Source: CAWUJT01 sp963922715
Lineage (GTDB): Bacteria > Pseudomonadota > Alphaproteobacteria > Rhodobacterales > Rhodobacteraceae
Direction of reading: 5' to 3'
Length of the DNA: 14,529 bases
Assembly: GCA_963922715.1 (NCBI GenBank)
Contig: CAWUJT010000065.1
Span: 1-14,529, forward strand
A program made the position numbers and the translations under genes. The notes beneath the pieces were generated by a model. It had not been told where the DNA came from. It worked only from the letters and a program-made list of their open reading frames with translations, and made no database searches. Position 1 is the first letter of the stretch. Each line of letters opens with the position of its first letter. Below are positions 1-6,766 of the stretch, one piece after another.

Positions 1-606
1 GACGATGTAGAGACGGTGATAGACCAGGATGGCAACATTGTGCCTTGCCTTGTCGCGGGGACTCTGATCGAAACAGATCGCGGCATGGTGCTTGTTGAAG
101 ATCTTAAAGAAGGTGATTTGGTTCTCACAGCCGATAACGGTTACAAGCCTATCAAATGGATTGGGTCACGCTCTGTCCCTGGACGCGGCAAATACGCCCC
201 TATCCGGATTAAGGCTGGAACGCTGGGCACAACCCGTGATCTGCGCGTCTCCCCCTTGCACAGAATGGTTGTCTCGGGCCTTGAGGCAGAGATTTACTTT
301 GGCGATCCAGAGGTTTTTGTGCCAGCCAAATTCCTGGTGAACGGCGATACGATTTTCACCGAGGAATGTGCGGATGTGACTTACTTCCACATTCTCTTTG
401 ACAGTCACGAAGTCATTTACGCCGAAGGGGCCATGACCGAAAGTTTCCATCCAGGCCAGCAGGGTCTTGGAAACTTTAGCGCGGAAACACGCGAAGAAAT
501 TCTGTCTTTGTTCCCTGAATTACGTGTCGAAGATGTTACCCAGGTCATCGGACAAACCGCCCGGCCTGTCGTCAAGAAACACGAAGCCAAGCTTCTCGTC
601 GCTTAA
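1..606 (+). CDS. Hint-domain protein, 5'-truncated
   Basis: The reading frame is open to the left edge, so the true start lies outside the window and only the last 201 residues are visible. A Hint (hedgehog/intein-type) domain begins at Cys16 of the visible part (PCLVAGTLI). It continues through the VEDLKEGDLV, KWIG, SPLHRMVV and FDSHEVIYAEG stretches and ends near SLFPEL. This matches the Hint_2-type domain common in Rhodobacterales proteins, often placed at the C-terminus of secreted or calcium-binding-repeat proteins. In Hint families the leading Cys and a conserved His drive self-cleavage or splicing-like chemistry. Whether this one is active cannot be told from sequence. No intein C-terminal Asn plus extein junction is evident, and the protein simply ends after about 186 residues of the domain. 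A strong hairpin follows the stop codon, and hisF lies 95 bases downstream on the same strand. Confidence 0.85.
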   Translation, partial: DDVETVIDQDGNIVPCLVAGTLIETDRGMVLVEDLKEGDLVLTADNGYKPIKWIGSRSVPGRGKYAPIRIKAGTLGTTRDLRVSPLHRMVVSGLEAEIYFGDPEVFVPAKFLVNGDTIFTEECADVTYFHILFDSHEVIYAEGAMTESFHPGQQGLGNFSAETREEILSLFPELRVEDVTQVIGQTARPVVKKHEAKLLVA

Positions 607-621
607 GTGTGCGATCACAGC

Positions 622-651
622 GACACAATCCTGAAAGTTCAGGGTTGTGTC
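622..651 (+). terminator. Strong hairpin between Hint gene and hisF
   Basis: A 14-base inverted repeat lies 15 bases after the Hint stop codon. The left arm is GACACAATCCTGAA (622-635) and the right arm is TTCAGGGTTGTGTC (638-651). The single non-Watson-Crick position is a T-G wobble, so the RNA would pair almost fully. No T-run follows (the next bases are CGATCAAAC), so it is not a textbook intrinsic terminator. It may end or trim the Hint transcript, or be a 5' leader structure for hisF. Confidence 0.55.
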
Positions 652-700
652 CGATCAAACATGTCTTGCGATTTCCGGTTTTAAGCGGCATTCAGCCTTT

Positions 701-1462
701 ATGCTGAAAACCCGTATTATACCTTGTCTGGATGTGGCCGAAGGGCGCACCGTAAAAGGTGTGAATTTCGTTGACCTTGTCGATGCAGGGGATCCGGTTG
801 CCTTGGCGCGCGCCTATGATGCGGCAGGGGCTGATGAAATCTGTTTTCTTGACATTAAAGCCACCCACGAAAACCGCGCCACGATGTATGAGCTTGTCAC
901 CCGGACAGCAGAGCAATGCTTTATCCCCTTAACCGTGGGCGGCGGGGTCCGCAGTGTCGAAGACGTGCGCGCGCTGCTGTTGTCGGGTGCAGATAAGGTC
1001 AGCTTCAACTCTGCGGCGATTGCCAACCCGGATGCTGTGGCACAAGCCGCTGATAAATTTGGTAGCCAATGCATTGTCTGTGCGCTGGATGCCAAGACTG
1101 TCGCACCAGGACGCTGGGAACTTTTTACCCATGGGGGCCGACGTCCCACGGGGGTTGATGCCGTGGCGTTCGCCATTGACATCACCAACAAAGGGGCTGG
1201 TGAGATCCTTCTGACATCCATGGACCGGGACGGAACCCGCGCGGGATTTGATCTTGCCCTGACGCGTGCGGTGTCTGATGCGGTGTCTGTGCCGGTGATT
1301 GCCAGTGGTGGTGTGGGGACGCTCGATCATCTGGTCGAGGGGATCACAAAAGGCGGCGCCAACGCTGTGCTGGCCGCATCTATTTTTCACTTTGGCACAT
1401 TTTCCATCCATGAGGCCAAGGCCCATATGGCGGCGGCGGGCATTCCAGTGCGGATAACATGA
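701..1462 (+). CDS. hisF: Imidazole glycerol phosphate synthase, cyclase subunit HisF
   Basis: HisF is the cyclase subunit of imidazole glycerol phosphate synthase in histidine biosynthesis. It uses ammonia delivered by the HisH glutaminase to turn PRFAR into imidazole glycerol phosphate plus AICAR. The 253-residue product is a full-length (beta-alpha)8 barrel with the expected N-terminus MLKTRIIPCLD. Both catalytic aspartates are present, Asp11 (PCLD) and Asp130 (CALDAK). The phosphate-binding turns VGGGVRS (about 79-85) and ASGGVG are also present. The frame runs upstream to a GTG at 647, but family alignment strongly favours ATG 701, although no clear Shine-Dalgarno precedes it. hisE follows with an ATGA overlap, as in other alphaproteobacteria. 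The usual hisA/hisH partners are not directly upstream, where the Hint gene sits instead. Confidence 0.97.
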   Translation: MLKTRIIPCLDVAEGRTVKGVNFVDLVDAGDPVALARAYDAAGADEICFLDIKATHENRATMYELVTRTAEQCFIPLTVGGGVRSVEDVRALLLSGADKVSFNSAAIANPDAVAQAADKFGSQCIVCALDAKTVAPGRWELFTHGGRRPTGVDAVAFAIDITNKGAGEILLTSMDRDGTRAGFDLALTRAVSDAVSVPVIASGGVGTLDHLVEGITKGGANAVLAASIFHFGTFSIHEAKAHMAAAGIPVRIT

Positions 1463-1773
1463 CACATCCCTTAGATCAGCTTGCAGACACGATCGACAAA
1501 CGGGCGTCCACCGGAGATATCAGCGAAAGCTGGACAGCGACGTTACTGGCCGCTGGTCCGGAAACATGCGCGCGTAAGTTTGCCGAGGAAGCCGTTGAAG
1601 CCGTGATTGAAGCAACCAAAGGTGATCGCGCGCGCCTGACCGCAGAGGCCGCAGATGTTTTGTTTCATCTGCTCGTGATGCTAAAATCGTGTGATGTGCC
1701 GCTCAAAGATGTTCTGGCAGAGCTTGAACGACGGCAGGGACAATCGGGGATTGCAGAAAAAGAAAGCCGCTGA
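1459..1773 (+). CDS. hisE: Phosphoribosyl-ATP pyrophosphatase HisE
   Basis: HisE hydrolyses phosphoribosyl-ATP to phosphoribosyl-AMP and pyrophosphate, the second step of histidine biosynthesis, in the cytoplasm. The 104-residue product has the usual length of the free-standing enzyme. It carries the all-alpha MazG-like signature: the metal-binding acidic helix KFAEEAVEAVIEA (about 40-52) and the second helix EAADVLFHLLVML (about 63-75). Its ATG overlaps the hisF TGA as ATGA, which implies translational coupling. The last codons fall inside an inverted repeat that seems to end transcription of the convergent binding-protein gene. No HisI domain is fused to it, so phosphoribosyl-AMP cyclohydrolase must be encoded elsewhere. 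Confidence 0.96.
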   Translation: MTHPLDQLADTIDKRASTGDISESWTATLLAAGPETCARKFAEEAVEAVIEATKGDRARLTAEAADVLFHLLVMLKSCDVPLKDVLAELERRQGQSGIAEKESR

Positions 1774-1795
1774 ACCATCACGATTTCAACGGCTT
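1753..1795 (-). terminator. Intrinsic terminator of the binding-protein gene, overlapping hisE
   Basis: An 11-base inverted repeat has arms at 1764-1774 (AAGCCGCTGAA) and 1785-1795 (TTCAACGGCTT), with a 10-base loop. The one imperfect pair is a G-T wobble in the minus-strand RNA. Read on the minus strand, the stem is followed directly by TCTTTTTCTG, a good U-tract. It therefore reads as a rho-independent terminator for the minus-strand gene. It lies partly inside the hisE 3' end. The plus-strand tail (GTCTTGTGTCTTT) is weaker, but the same hairpin may also end the his transcript. Confidence 0.65.
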
Positions 1796-1806
1796 GTCTT
1801 GTGTCT

Positions 1807-2841
1807 TTAGAAGCCTGCTTTGATCCTTTCGAATTCTTCGCTTTGCCGTTCACGCAGGCGCCCATCTATCGGCAGCTGCGCCAGAATAGGCACAGAGATC
1901 ATCCCAAGACCAGAGGCCACAAGCGCGTCCTCCCCTTGACGTGCCATCGCGGCAGCGTTTGCTTGGCCATAGCCCGCCTCAAGCAGCGCAACAGTGGAAG
2001 TTTCTGACAATGTCGCGTTGAGATAATCGTAGGCTAGGGTTTCATCCCCGGGGCCATCTTTCAGATTGACATACCCACAGAGCCAAAGCGAAGAGCCCTC
2101 AGTGGTTTCACGTTCAAAGCCGATGGGAAAACCTTCCTCCACCATGGTGGGCAGTGTCTCATTCCAGGCCCAGCTTAACAGCACTTCGCCAGAGGCAAGG
2201 AGTTGCGCAAGCTCGGCCGGATCTGTCCAATAGGTGCGCAGGTTTGGGTGAATTTCGCGCAACCATTCAGAGGCGTTCATAAACTCCTGATCGGTTACAT
2301 TTTGCCAATTCGTTACCCCTGTGGCCAAGTAGGCCAAAGCATAAGCATCATCGACATTATCGGGCAGCGCCATGCGCCCCGCATATTTTGGATTCTTAAA
2401 CACATCGAGTGTCGCCACATCCTCCGCCGGGACGATTTCTGTGTTATAAGCGATTGCGGTGGAGCCATAATCGGTGGGTACAAAGTAGACGTCTCTATCG
2501 CCGCCAATCTGCTCTCCGGTCAGGTCGCGGTTGAGGTTGTCCCATTCTGTGATCAGTGACGTGTCCCAAGGCTCAAGCAGGCCACTGTCCACGAATTTCG
2601 TCACAGAGCCTGCACAAATATGCGTCACATCGGCCTTGAACCCAGACACAAGCTTCTGGAACGCCTCATCCTCATCGCCGAAGAACGCAAACTCTGGACT
2701 AGTGCCATGTTTTGTGACGTAATCGGTATGAAAAGAGGGATATTCAAACCCTGAGTAATCAAAGACTGTCAGCCCTTCGGCCCATGCACTGGCTGAAAGA
2801 ACCATGCTGGCCGCTCCGGTAAGAAAGATATGTTTGAGCAT
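1807..2841 (-). CDS. Periplasmic solute-binding protein, spermidine/putrescine (PotD-like) type
   Basis: This is an exported extracellular solute-binding protein of an ABC importer, most like the polyamine (PotD/PotF) group. The 344-residue product starts with a classic Sec signal peptide (MLKHIFLTGAASMVLSASAWA, cleavage after about residue 21). A periplasmic-binding fold follows, with VFDYSGFEYPSF, AFFGDEDEAFQKLVSGFKADVTHICAGSV, VPTDYGSTAIAYNTE and LLSWAWNETLP segments typical of the family. A very strong Shine-Dalgarno (AAGGGAGGG) sits 7 bases before the ATG. No permease or ATPase gene adjoins it: hisE is convergent on one side and dprA divergent on the other. It is therefore an orphan binding protein that must work with transporter parts encoded elsewhere. 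The ligand cannot be assigned from sequence alone. Confidence 0.9.
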   Translation of the reverse strand: MLKHIFLTGAASMVLSASAWAEGLTVFDYSGFEYPSFHTDYVTKHGTSPEFAFFGDEDEAFQKLVSGFKADVTHICAGSVTKFVDSGLLEPWDTSLITEWDNLNRDLTGEQIGGDRDVYFVPTDYGSTAIAYNTEIVPAEDVATLDVFKNPKYAGRMALPDNVDDAYALAYLATGVTNWQNVTDQEFMNASEWLREIHPNLRTYWTDPAELAQLLASGEVLLSWAWNETLPTMVEEGFPIGFERETTEGSSLWLCGYVNLKDGPGDETLAYDYLNATLSETSTVALLEAGYGQANAAAMARQGEDALVASGLGMISVPILAQLPIDGRLRERQSEEFERIKAGF

Positions 2842-2951
2842 TGAGTCGCCCTCCCTTGAATAATGTACTTTTTATTATGTAAGTCGGTTTCTTTGAACAA
2901 GAGCGAAGATAACATTCCTCTGAAATGTTTGATTTTTATTCATGTCTCAGT

Positions 2952-2968
2952 CTCTTTCGCGAAAAGAG
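2952..2968. promoter_or_regulatory. Small inverted repeat in the divergent region before dprA
   Basis: CTCTTT (2952-2957) and AAAGAG (2963-2968) flank CGCGA, about 45 bases upstream of dprA and about 110 bases upstream of the binding-protein start. The 172-base divergent region around it is AT-rich and must hold promoters for both genes. The repeat could be an operator or part of the dprA leader. No convincing -10/-35 pair could be fixed for dprA. Confidence 0.25.
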
Positions 2969-3013
2969 GATACATTTTAATCTCTGATTAACCCTGATTT
3001 TTTATGGGAAGGC

Positions 3014-4189
3014 ATGAAGAATTGGCGGTATGAGACCGAAATGACACACCAAATGGGCTTTGCAGAGCAAGGCCTTGCGTTCAAACCCTGCCCTGCTGCG
3101 CATTTAGAGGAAAAACGTGCTCGTCTGCGTCTGGTCAGGTCCCGTGGTGTGGGTCCCATCACCTATCGCAAGCTGCTTGCAGAGCATGGCACAGCCATCG
3201 CGGCTTTGGCGGCATTACCGGATCGCGCTGCACAAGCTGGACTGAAGGGGTATACACCCGCCTGCAACCGTCAAATCTCGGCCGAGATCGCCACGGCACG
3301 GCGGATCAAGGCGCGGTTGCTGTCAATCGGGGATCGGGATTATCCTGCCGCTCTGGCGCAGGTGGAGAATGCTCCGCCGATTTTGTGGGCTTTGGGGGAC
3401 CGTGAATTGCTTTCCCGCACCGCGGTGGCGCTTGTGGGGACACGAAATGCCTCCTCTCTGGGGGCGCGCATGGCGCGGCACCTTGCCGAGGGTCTCGGTG
3501 CAGCGGGTTTTGTGACCGTTTCAGGGCTTGCCCGTGGGATAGATGCGGTTGTGCATGATGCCAGCCTCAGCAACGGCACAATTGCGGTACAGGCCGGCGG
3601 TGTTGACACGGTCTATCCAGCAGAAAATGCAGCCCTTGCGCGCGCGATTGCAGACCAAGGATTGCGGCTTTCCGAAGCCCCGATGGGGTATATCCCACAA
3701 GCGCGTGATTTTCCCAGACGCAATCGGATTATTTCTGGTCTGGTGCGGGCGGTTGTGGTGGTCGAGGCTGCGGCGCGCTCGGGCTCTATGATTACGGCAA
3801 AGGAAGCATTGGACCAAGGCCGGGATGTTTTAGCGATTCCTGGTCATCCCTTAGATGGACGATCGGAGGGGTGTAACCAGCTTTTGCAGGACGGTGCTCA
3901 GATGGTGTGCAAGGTGGAGGACATTCTTGCGGTGCTCACCGACAAACCCAACACCCCTGTCGTAGCGGAACAGCCGTCGCTGTTTCCGGATGACGCGAGC
4001 AATACGCATTTGTCCTTGTCCCAAGTTGAGACAAAGATATTGGAAAAATTACGCAATACTCCCCAGTCAGAAGCGGACTTGTTGCGTGCATTGAATGTCG
4101 AAACCGCTTCTGCTGGCGCGACGCTAAGTTTGATGGAAATGCGCGGTCAAATTGTGCGCATGCCCGGTGGCGCGATTGCCCGTGCCTGA
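3014..4189 (+). CDS. dprA: DNA-processing protein DprA
   Basis: DprA binds incoming single-stranded DNA during natural transformation and loads RecA onto it. The 391-residue protein shows an N-terminal helix-hairpin-helix/SAM-like region (about 35-80). It is followed by the Rossmann-like DprA core: VALVGTRNASSLG (138-150), SGLARGID (170-177), AGGVDTVYP (194-202), FPRRNRIISGL (233-243), SGSMITAKEA (256-265) and IPGHP (275-279). The C-terminal 60 residues fit the winged-helix domain found in many DprA proteins (about 335-391). The start is uncertain. GGAAGG lies only 1 base before ATG 3014, which is too close. The in-frame ATG at 3041 has no better site, and a 9-codon ORF beginning at ATG 3004 overlaps both. 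The gene stands alone between a divergent binding-protein gene and the convergent buf operon. Confidence 0.95.
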   Translation: MKNWRYETEMTHQMGFAEQGLAFKPCPAAHLEEKRARLRLVRSRGVGPITYRKLLAEHGTAIAALAALPDRAAQAGLKGYTPACNRQISAEIATARRIKARLLSIGDRDYPAALAQVENAPPILWALGDRELLSRTAVALVGTRNASSLGARMARHLAEGLGAAGFVTVSGLARGIDAVVHDASLSNGTIAVQAGGVDTVYPAENAALARAIADQGLRLSEAPMGYIPQARDFPRRNRIISGLVRAVVVVEAAARSGSMITAKEALDQGRDVLAIPGHPLDGRSEGCNQLLQDGAQMVCKVEDILAVLTDKPNTPVVAEQPSLFPDDASNTHLSLSQVETKILEKLRNTPQSEADLLRALNVETASAGATLSLMEMRGQIVRMPGGAIARA

Positions 4190-4233
4190 AGAAAGAGGCG
4201 ACGCGATTTGGCCAATACCGGCTCTTGATCAGT

Positions 4234-4767
4234 TCAATCAAGGCGCAATATCCGGTCAACCGAAAGCGCGCCAGCCCCTTTGATGACCAGAACGAGCAAT
4301 AAAAACACCCACAACGTTCTTTGATCAAGGATCAACGCCCCAGAGGCCGCATCAAACCATTGCCCCAGGTCAGCGCCACCAACGCCATGACCTGTCACAT
4401 CCACGAAACTTTGGACCAACACAAAGCCGATCATGCCCAAAGCGGCCAGGCGGGTGAACACTCCAATGACGATGGCGATGGGAAGAACAACCTCTGCAAC
4501 TGTGCCTGCAACCACCACGAGCCAGTGAAACAAGCCAAGTTGGCTGACATCATAGCTGACCGCTTCGACGGCTTTGGGAAAGATCTGGATATAGGCCCCA
4601 GCACTGGGCGTGAGAAACCCAAACAAACCGTCCCCGAATTTTGTCAATGCAGAGCGCAGGAAATACATCATCAGCACTGCGGCAAACACAAACCGCGCCA
4701 ACAACGGCAGAGCGCGGTCAAGGGGTGCTGCAAGGCCAACAAAACGGGTGTAGATGCTGCGTATCAT
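4234..4767 (-). CDS. bufD: DoxX-family membrane protein, last gene of the buf operon (BufD-like)
   Basis: This 177-residue inner-membrane protein belongs to the DoxX family. About four hydrophobic segments are visible: LLARFVFAAVLMMYF, WLVVVAGTVAEVVLPIAIVIGVF, LAALGMIGFVLVQSFV and LWVFLLLVLVIKGAG. The start is ATG 4767, preceded by AAAGGAAACCCC and overlapping the upstream bufC stop as ATGA. An in-frame start further upstream would lie deep inside bufC and is unlikely. DoxX proteins are often encoded with MNIO/DUF2063 genes in bufferin-type operons. Their molecular role there is not settled; electron supply or membrane handling of the modified peptide are possibilities. Here it ends the operon and converges with dprA across a 44-base gap. 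Confidence 0.9.
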   Translation of the reverse strand: MIRSIYTRFVGLAAPLDRALPLLARFVFAAVLMMYFLRSALTKFGDGLFGFLTPSAGAYIQIFPKAVEAVSYDVSQLGLFHWLVVVAGTVAEVVLPIAIVIGVFTRLAALGMIGFVLVQSFVDVTGHGVGGADLGQWFDAASGALILDQRTLWVFLLLVLVIKGAGALSVDRILRLD

Positions 4768-5513
4768 GGGGTTTCCTTTGCAATGTTTATAAGGCACCCG
4801 CGCTCTAAGGCCAGGCGCAGTGTGGTGGAAAAATCAAATCCCTCTGGTGCGGATTCAAGGGCTGTGGTTAGGGCTGTTTGACCATCAAATGTGGACAAAA
4901 CTTCAAACGCTCCAGTGGGTAATACATCCACAATAGGATCAAATCCTGGGCGCGAGATCAAAATATCTTCTGCGTTTTGCGCTGGGGTATGCGATGCAGA
5001 GGGTTGATTATTTTTCCAAATCGTGCCGGTGGGATAGGCAGACCGGATCAACGACACAGCCGGGGCCAATGTGAATACCACATCACCGAAGTCATCAGAG
5101 CTCAGCGCAGAAAGATCGCTGGTGGTGAAGGCCTGCACATCAGCGGCATGATAAGCGCGGCGCACGGCGTTTTCCAAACGCGCGATGTCAGGCAGATAGG
5201 GCAGATGCGCCACGGGCGGAAATGTTTCAAGAAAGCCGGGCATGTCTTGCCCGAACTGCGCCATGATGGCGTTCTTTGGTGGGTTTTGGCGCAAGGCAAT
5301 GCCAACCATGGCTTTGAAAAACGCGTCACCAACGAGCGTGCGCAGAACAGGAAAGGCAGTCTCCAACGCTTCGGTAAGCGAGACAGCAACATTGTTGCGG
5401 TAGACATTGAACCGCTTGTCTGCGCCACCACCGTGACCATCGCTCAACCCGATTGGTGTGGGCTGTTGCGCATCAAGCAGTGCGGCGCTGAATGTCGCCT
5501 GGGAGAGGGTCAT
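4764..5513 (-). CDS. bufC: DUF2063 protein, MNIO maturase partner (BufC/HvfC type)
   Basis: This 249-residue protein has the DUF2063 N-terminal domain. The hallmark RFNVYRNNVAVSLTEAL lies at about 34-50, followed by AFPVLRTLVGDAFF and the LPYLPDIARLENAVRRAYHA helix (about 103-122). Pfam once labelled this domain a putative DNA-binding domain. In MNIO operons it acts as the partner protein that helps the maturase bind its precursor peptide. The second half resembles the less conserved C-terminal domain of HvfC/BufC. It is tied to both neighbours by ATGA overlaps: its ATG overlaps the bufB stop and its stop overlaps the bufD start. The three proteins are therefore probably made together. No signal peptide is seen, which fits a cytoplasmic modification complex. 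Confidence 0.92.
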   Translation of the reverse strand: MTLSQATFSAALLDAQQPTPIGLSDGHGGGADKRFNVYRNNVAVSLTEALETAFPVLRTLVGDAFFKAMVGIALRQNPPKNAIMAQFGQDMPGFLETFPPVAHLPYLPDIARLENAVRRAYHAADVQAFTTSDLSALSSDDFGDVVFTLAPAVSLIRSAYPTGTIWKNNQPSASHTPAQNAEDILISRPGFDPIVDVLPTGAFEVLSTFDGQTALTTALESAPEGFDFSTTLRLALERGCLINIAKETP

Positions 5514-6355
5514 GCCTGGACAAGGGCGGCTGCGGCCTGTTCGGCTTCGGCGCGCAGAACGGGCCAGCTTGGCACGTTATTGTCCCATTCGATCAGGGTT
5601 GGTGTGGGGCCAGTTTGTGCAAGTGTGTAAGTGTAAAGCGTCCACACAGGATCGGCCACTTCACGCCCGTGGCTGTCGATCAGAAGGGGCGCGCCGTCCT
5701 CATCTGCATCGTCATCATGGCCGCCAAGATGGATTTCCCCCACAAAATCTGTGGGATAGGCATCAATATAAGCGCGGGGATCGGTTTTGAGATTGGTGGC
5801 CGAGACAAAAACATTATTCACATCCAAAAGAAGCCCGCAGCCTGTGCGGGCAACGATCTCAGCCAGGAAATCGGGTTCAGCATAGGTGCTCTGATCAAAC
5901 CACAAATAGCTTGACGGGTTTTCCAGCAGCATACGCCGCCCCAACGTGTCTTGCACCTGGTTGATATGGTCTGCAACGCGAGCCAATGTCGCCTCTGTAT
6001 AGGGCAGCGGCAACAGGTCATTAAAATACACCCCATGGGAAGACCAGGCCAAATGTTCGGAAAAACTTGCAGGCTTGAGCCAATCACACAAGTGGCGCAG
6101 GCGTTTCAGATGGGCTGCATCAGGGGGGTTTTCCCCGCCAATAGACAGGCCAACGCCATGCACAGATATGTCAAAGCGGTCAGCAAGGGCTTTGAGTTGC
6201 GCAATCGGGCGGCCACCATCACCCATGTAGTTTTCGGCGTGCACTTCAAGCCATGCGATAGGGCCGGGGGCGTCCATGATTTCAGAAAAATGTTGGGCTT
6301 TATATCCGACACCCACAGAGTTTGGCAAAGCGTGTGAGGAGTGATCAAACATCAT
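5510..6355 (-). CDS. bufB: MNIO-family (DUF692) peptide maturase, BufB type
   Basis: BufB is a multinuclear non-heme iron oxidative enzyme (DUF692) with a TIM-barrel fold. Relatives (MbnB, HvfB, BufB) oxidise Cys residues of precursor peptides. Counting from ATG 6355 (281 residues), the likely metal-ligand motifs are all present: LEVHAENYM (36-44), VHG with His66, SEH (99-101), LLENPSSY (143-150), LLDVNNVF (176-183), GEIHLGGH (206-213) and IEWDNN (255-260). The frame extends to an ATG at 6397, but those extra codons would lie in the intercistronic hairpin and lack family similarity. I place the start at the tandem ATGATG (6355 or 6352) after a weak GAAAGA site. The gene follows bufA by 54 bases and overlaps bufC by ATGA. 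Confidence 0.94.
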   Translation of the reverse strand: MMFDHSSHALPNSVGVGYKAQHFSEIMDAPGPIAWLEVHAENYMGDGGRPIAQLKALADRFDISVHGVGLSIGGENPPDAAHLKRLRHLCDWLKPASFSEHLAWSSHGVYFNDLLPLPYTEATLARVADHINQVQDTLGRRMLLENPSSYLWFDQSTYAEPDFLAEIVARTGCGLLLDVNNVFVSATNLKTDPRAYIDAYPTDFVGEIHLGGHDDDADEDGAPLLIDSHGREVADPVWTLYTYTLAQTGPTPTLIEWDNNVPSWPVLRAEAEQAAAALVQA

Positions 6356-6373
6356 ATGTCTTTCACATAAGGG

Positions 6374-6399
6374 GCATGGGCCAGGGGGGTGGCCCATGC
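6374..6399 (-). promoter_or_regulatory. Intercistronic hairpin between bufA and bufB
   Basis: A perfect 10-base inverted repeat, GCATGGGCCA (6374-6383) and TGGCCCATGC (6390-6399), has a 6-base loop of one base type (G on the plus strand, C in the mRNA). It begins 10 bases after the bufA stop and ends 18 bases before the bufB ATG. No U-tract follows it in the minus-strand direction (CCCTTATGTG). It is therefore more likely a partial attenuator or 3'-end-protecting structure than a full terminator. That would give more peptide than enzyme. Confidence 0.6.
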
Positions 6400-6409
6400 A
6401 TTGGTGATA

Positions 6410-6715
6410 TTAGGCAGGCAGATCGCGGTCCTGCTCTTCGAGGGAGCCAACACGCGGTGTGCCATCCGCCATTGTCGGAAGTTCAATGTCTGCACAGGTG
6501 CCAGCGGGTACAAGTGTCCATGCGTTGCCTTGGTAATCAACGGTCGACGTGCCGGCGCATGTGGTGCCTGGGCCTGCGGCGCAATCATTCTCTCCAGCCA
6601 GGGAAACGCCATAGCATTTCTCTTGTGCTTGTGCAGAAGCCTGGTGGGGCAGGGATGTAGTCAGAGCGGCCGCCATGGCTGAAGCGATCACGAGTGTCTT
6701 AGCAGTGTTGTCCAT
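6410..6715 (-). CDS. bufA: Bufferin-type Cys-rich RiPP precursor (DUF2282)
   Basis: This is a 101-residue exported peptide precursor of the DUF2282/bufferin-1 type. Residues 1-28 form a Sec signal peptide (DNTAKTLVIASAMAAALTT then HQASA, with AQAQ following), which in this family also serves as the leader. The mature part holds four Cys: Cys34 in EKCYG, Cys45 in ENDC, Cys53 in TTCAG and Cys74 in AGTC. The DYQGNAWTLVPAGTC stretch is typical of the family. MNIO maturases convert such Cys residues to thiooxazole-type groups that help bind copper; modification here is inferred from the adjacent bufB. The last 27 residues after Cys74 carry an acidic tail (SLEEQDRDLPA). The start is ATG 6715, with AAAGGAA 8 bases upstream. 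The TTG immediately upstream (6718) is not needed. Confidence 0.93.
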   Translation of the reverse strand: MDNTAKTLVIASAMAAALTTSLPHQASAQAQEKCYGVSLAGENDCAAGPGTTCAGTSTVDYQGNAWTLVPAGTCADIELPTMADGTPRVGSLEEQDRDLPA

Positions 6716-6766
6716 CAAAAAGTTCCTTTGTTTGATAGTTATTGGAGTAATTCACCCTAGGCCGCT

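Noticed and set aside
1..606. Intein inserted in a host protein
   Set aside because: The protein ends within the Hint domain, with no C-terminal splice junction or C-extein visible; a Hint_2-type terminal domain explains it better.
647..700. GTG start at 647 for hisF
   Set aside because: It begins inside the hairpin arm, and HisF proteins start at the MLKTRIIPCLD stretch encoded from 701.
929..1465. Long minus-strand ORF opposite hisF
   Set aside because: Shadow of the hisF reading frame; no recognisable domain in the product.
4224..4242. Hairpin CTTGAT/ATCAAG as the terminator of the buf operon
   Set aside because: It spans the DoxX stop codon, has only a 6-base AT-rich stem and no U-tract on the minus strand.
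5492..5914. Plus-strand ORFs over the buf operon (also 4321-4881, 4977-5630, 5951-6337)
   Set aside because: They lie antisense to bufB, bufC and bufD, whose family motifs are clear, and lack ribosome sites or recognisable domains.
6356..6397. Longer bufB start at ATG 6397
   Set aside because: The extra 14 codons lie in the intercistronic hairpin and have no resemblance to the MNIO family; the tandem ATGATG at 6355/6352 fits better.
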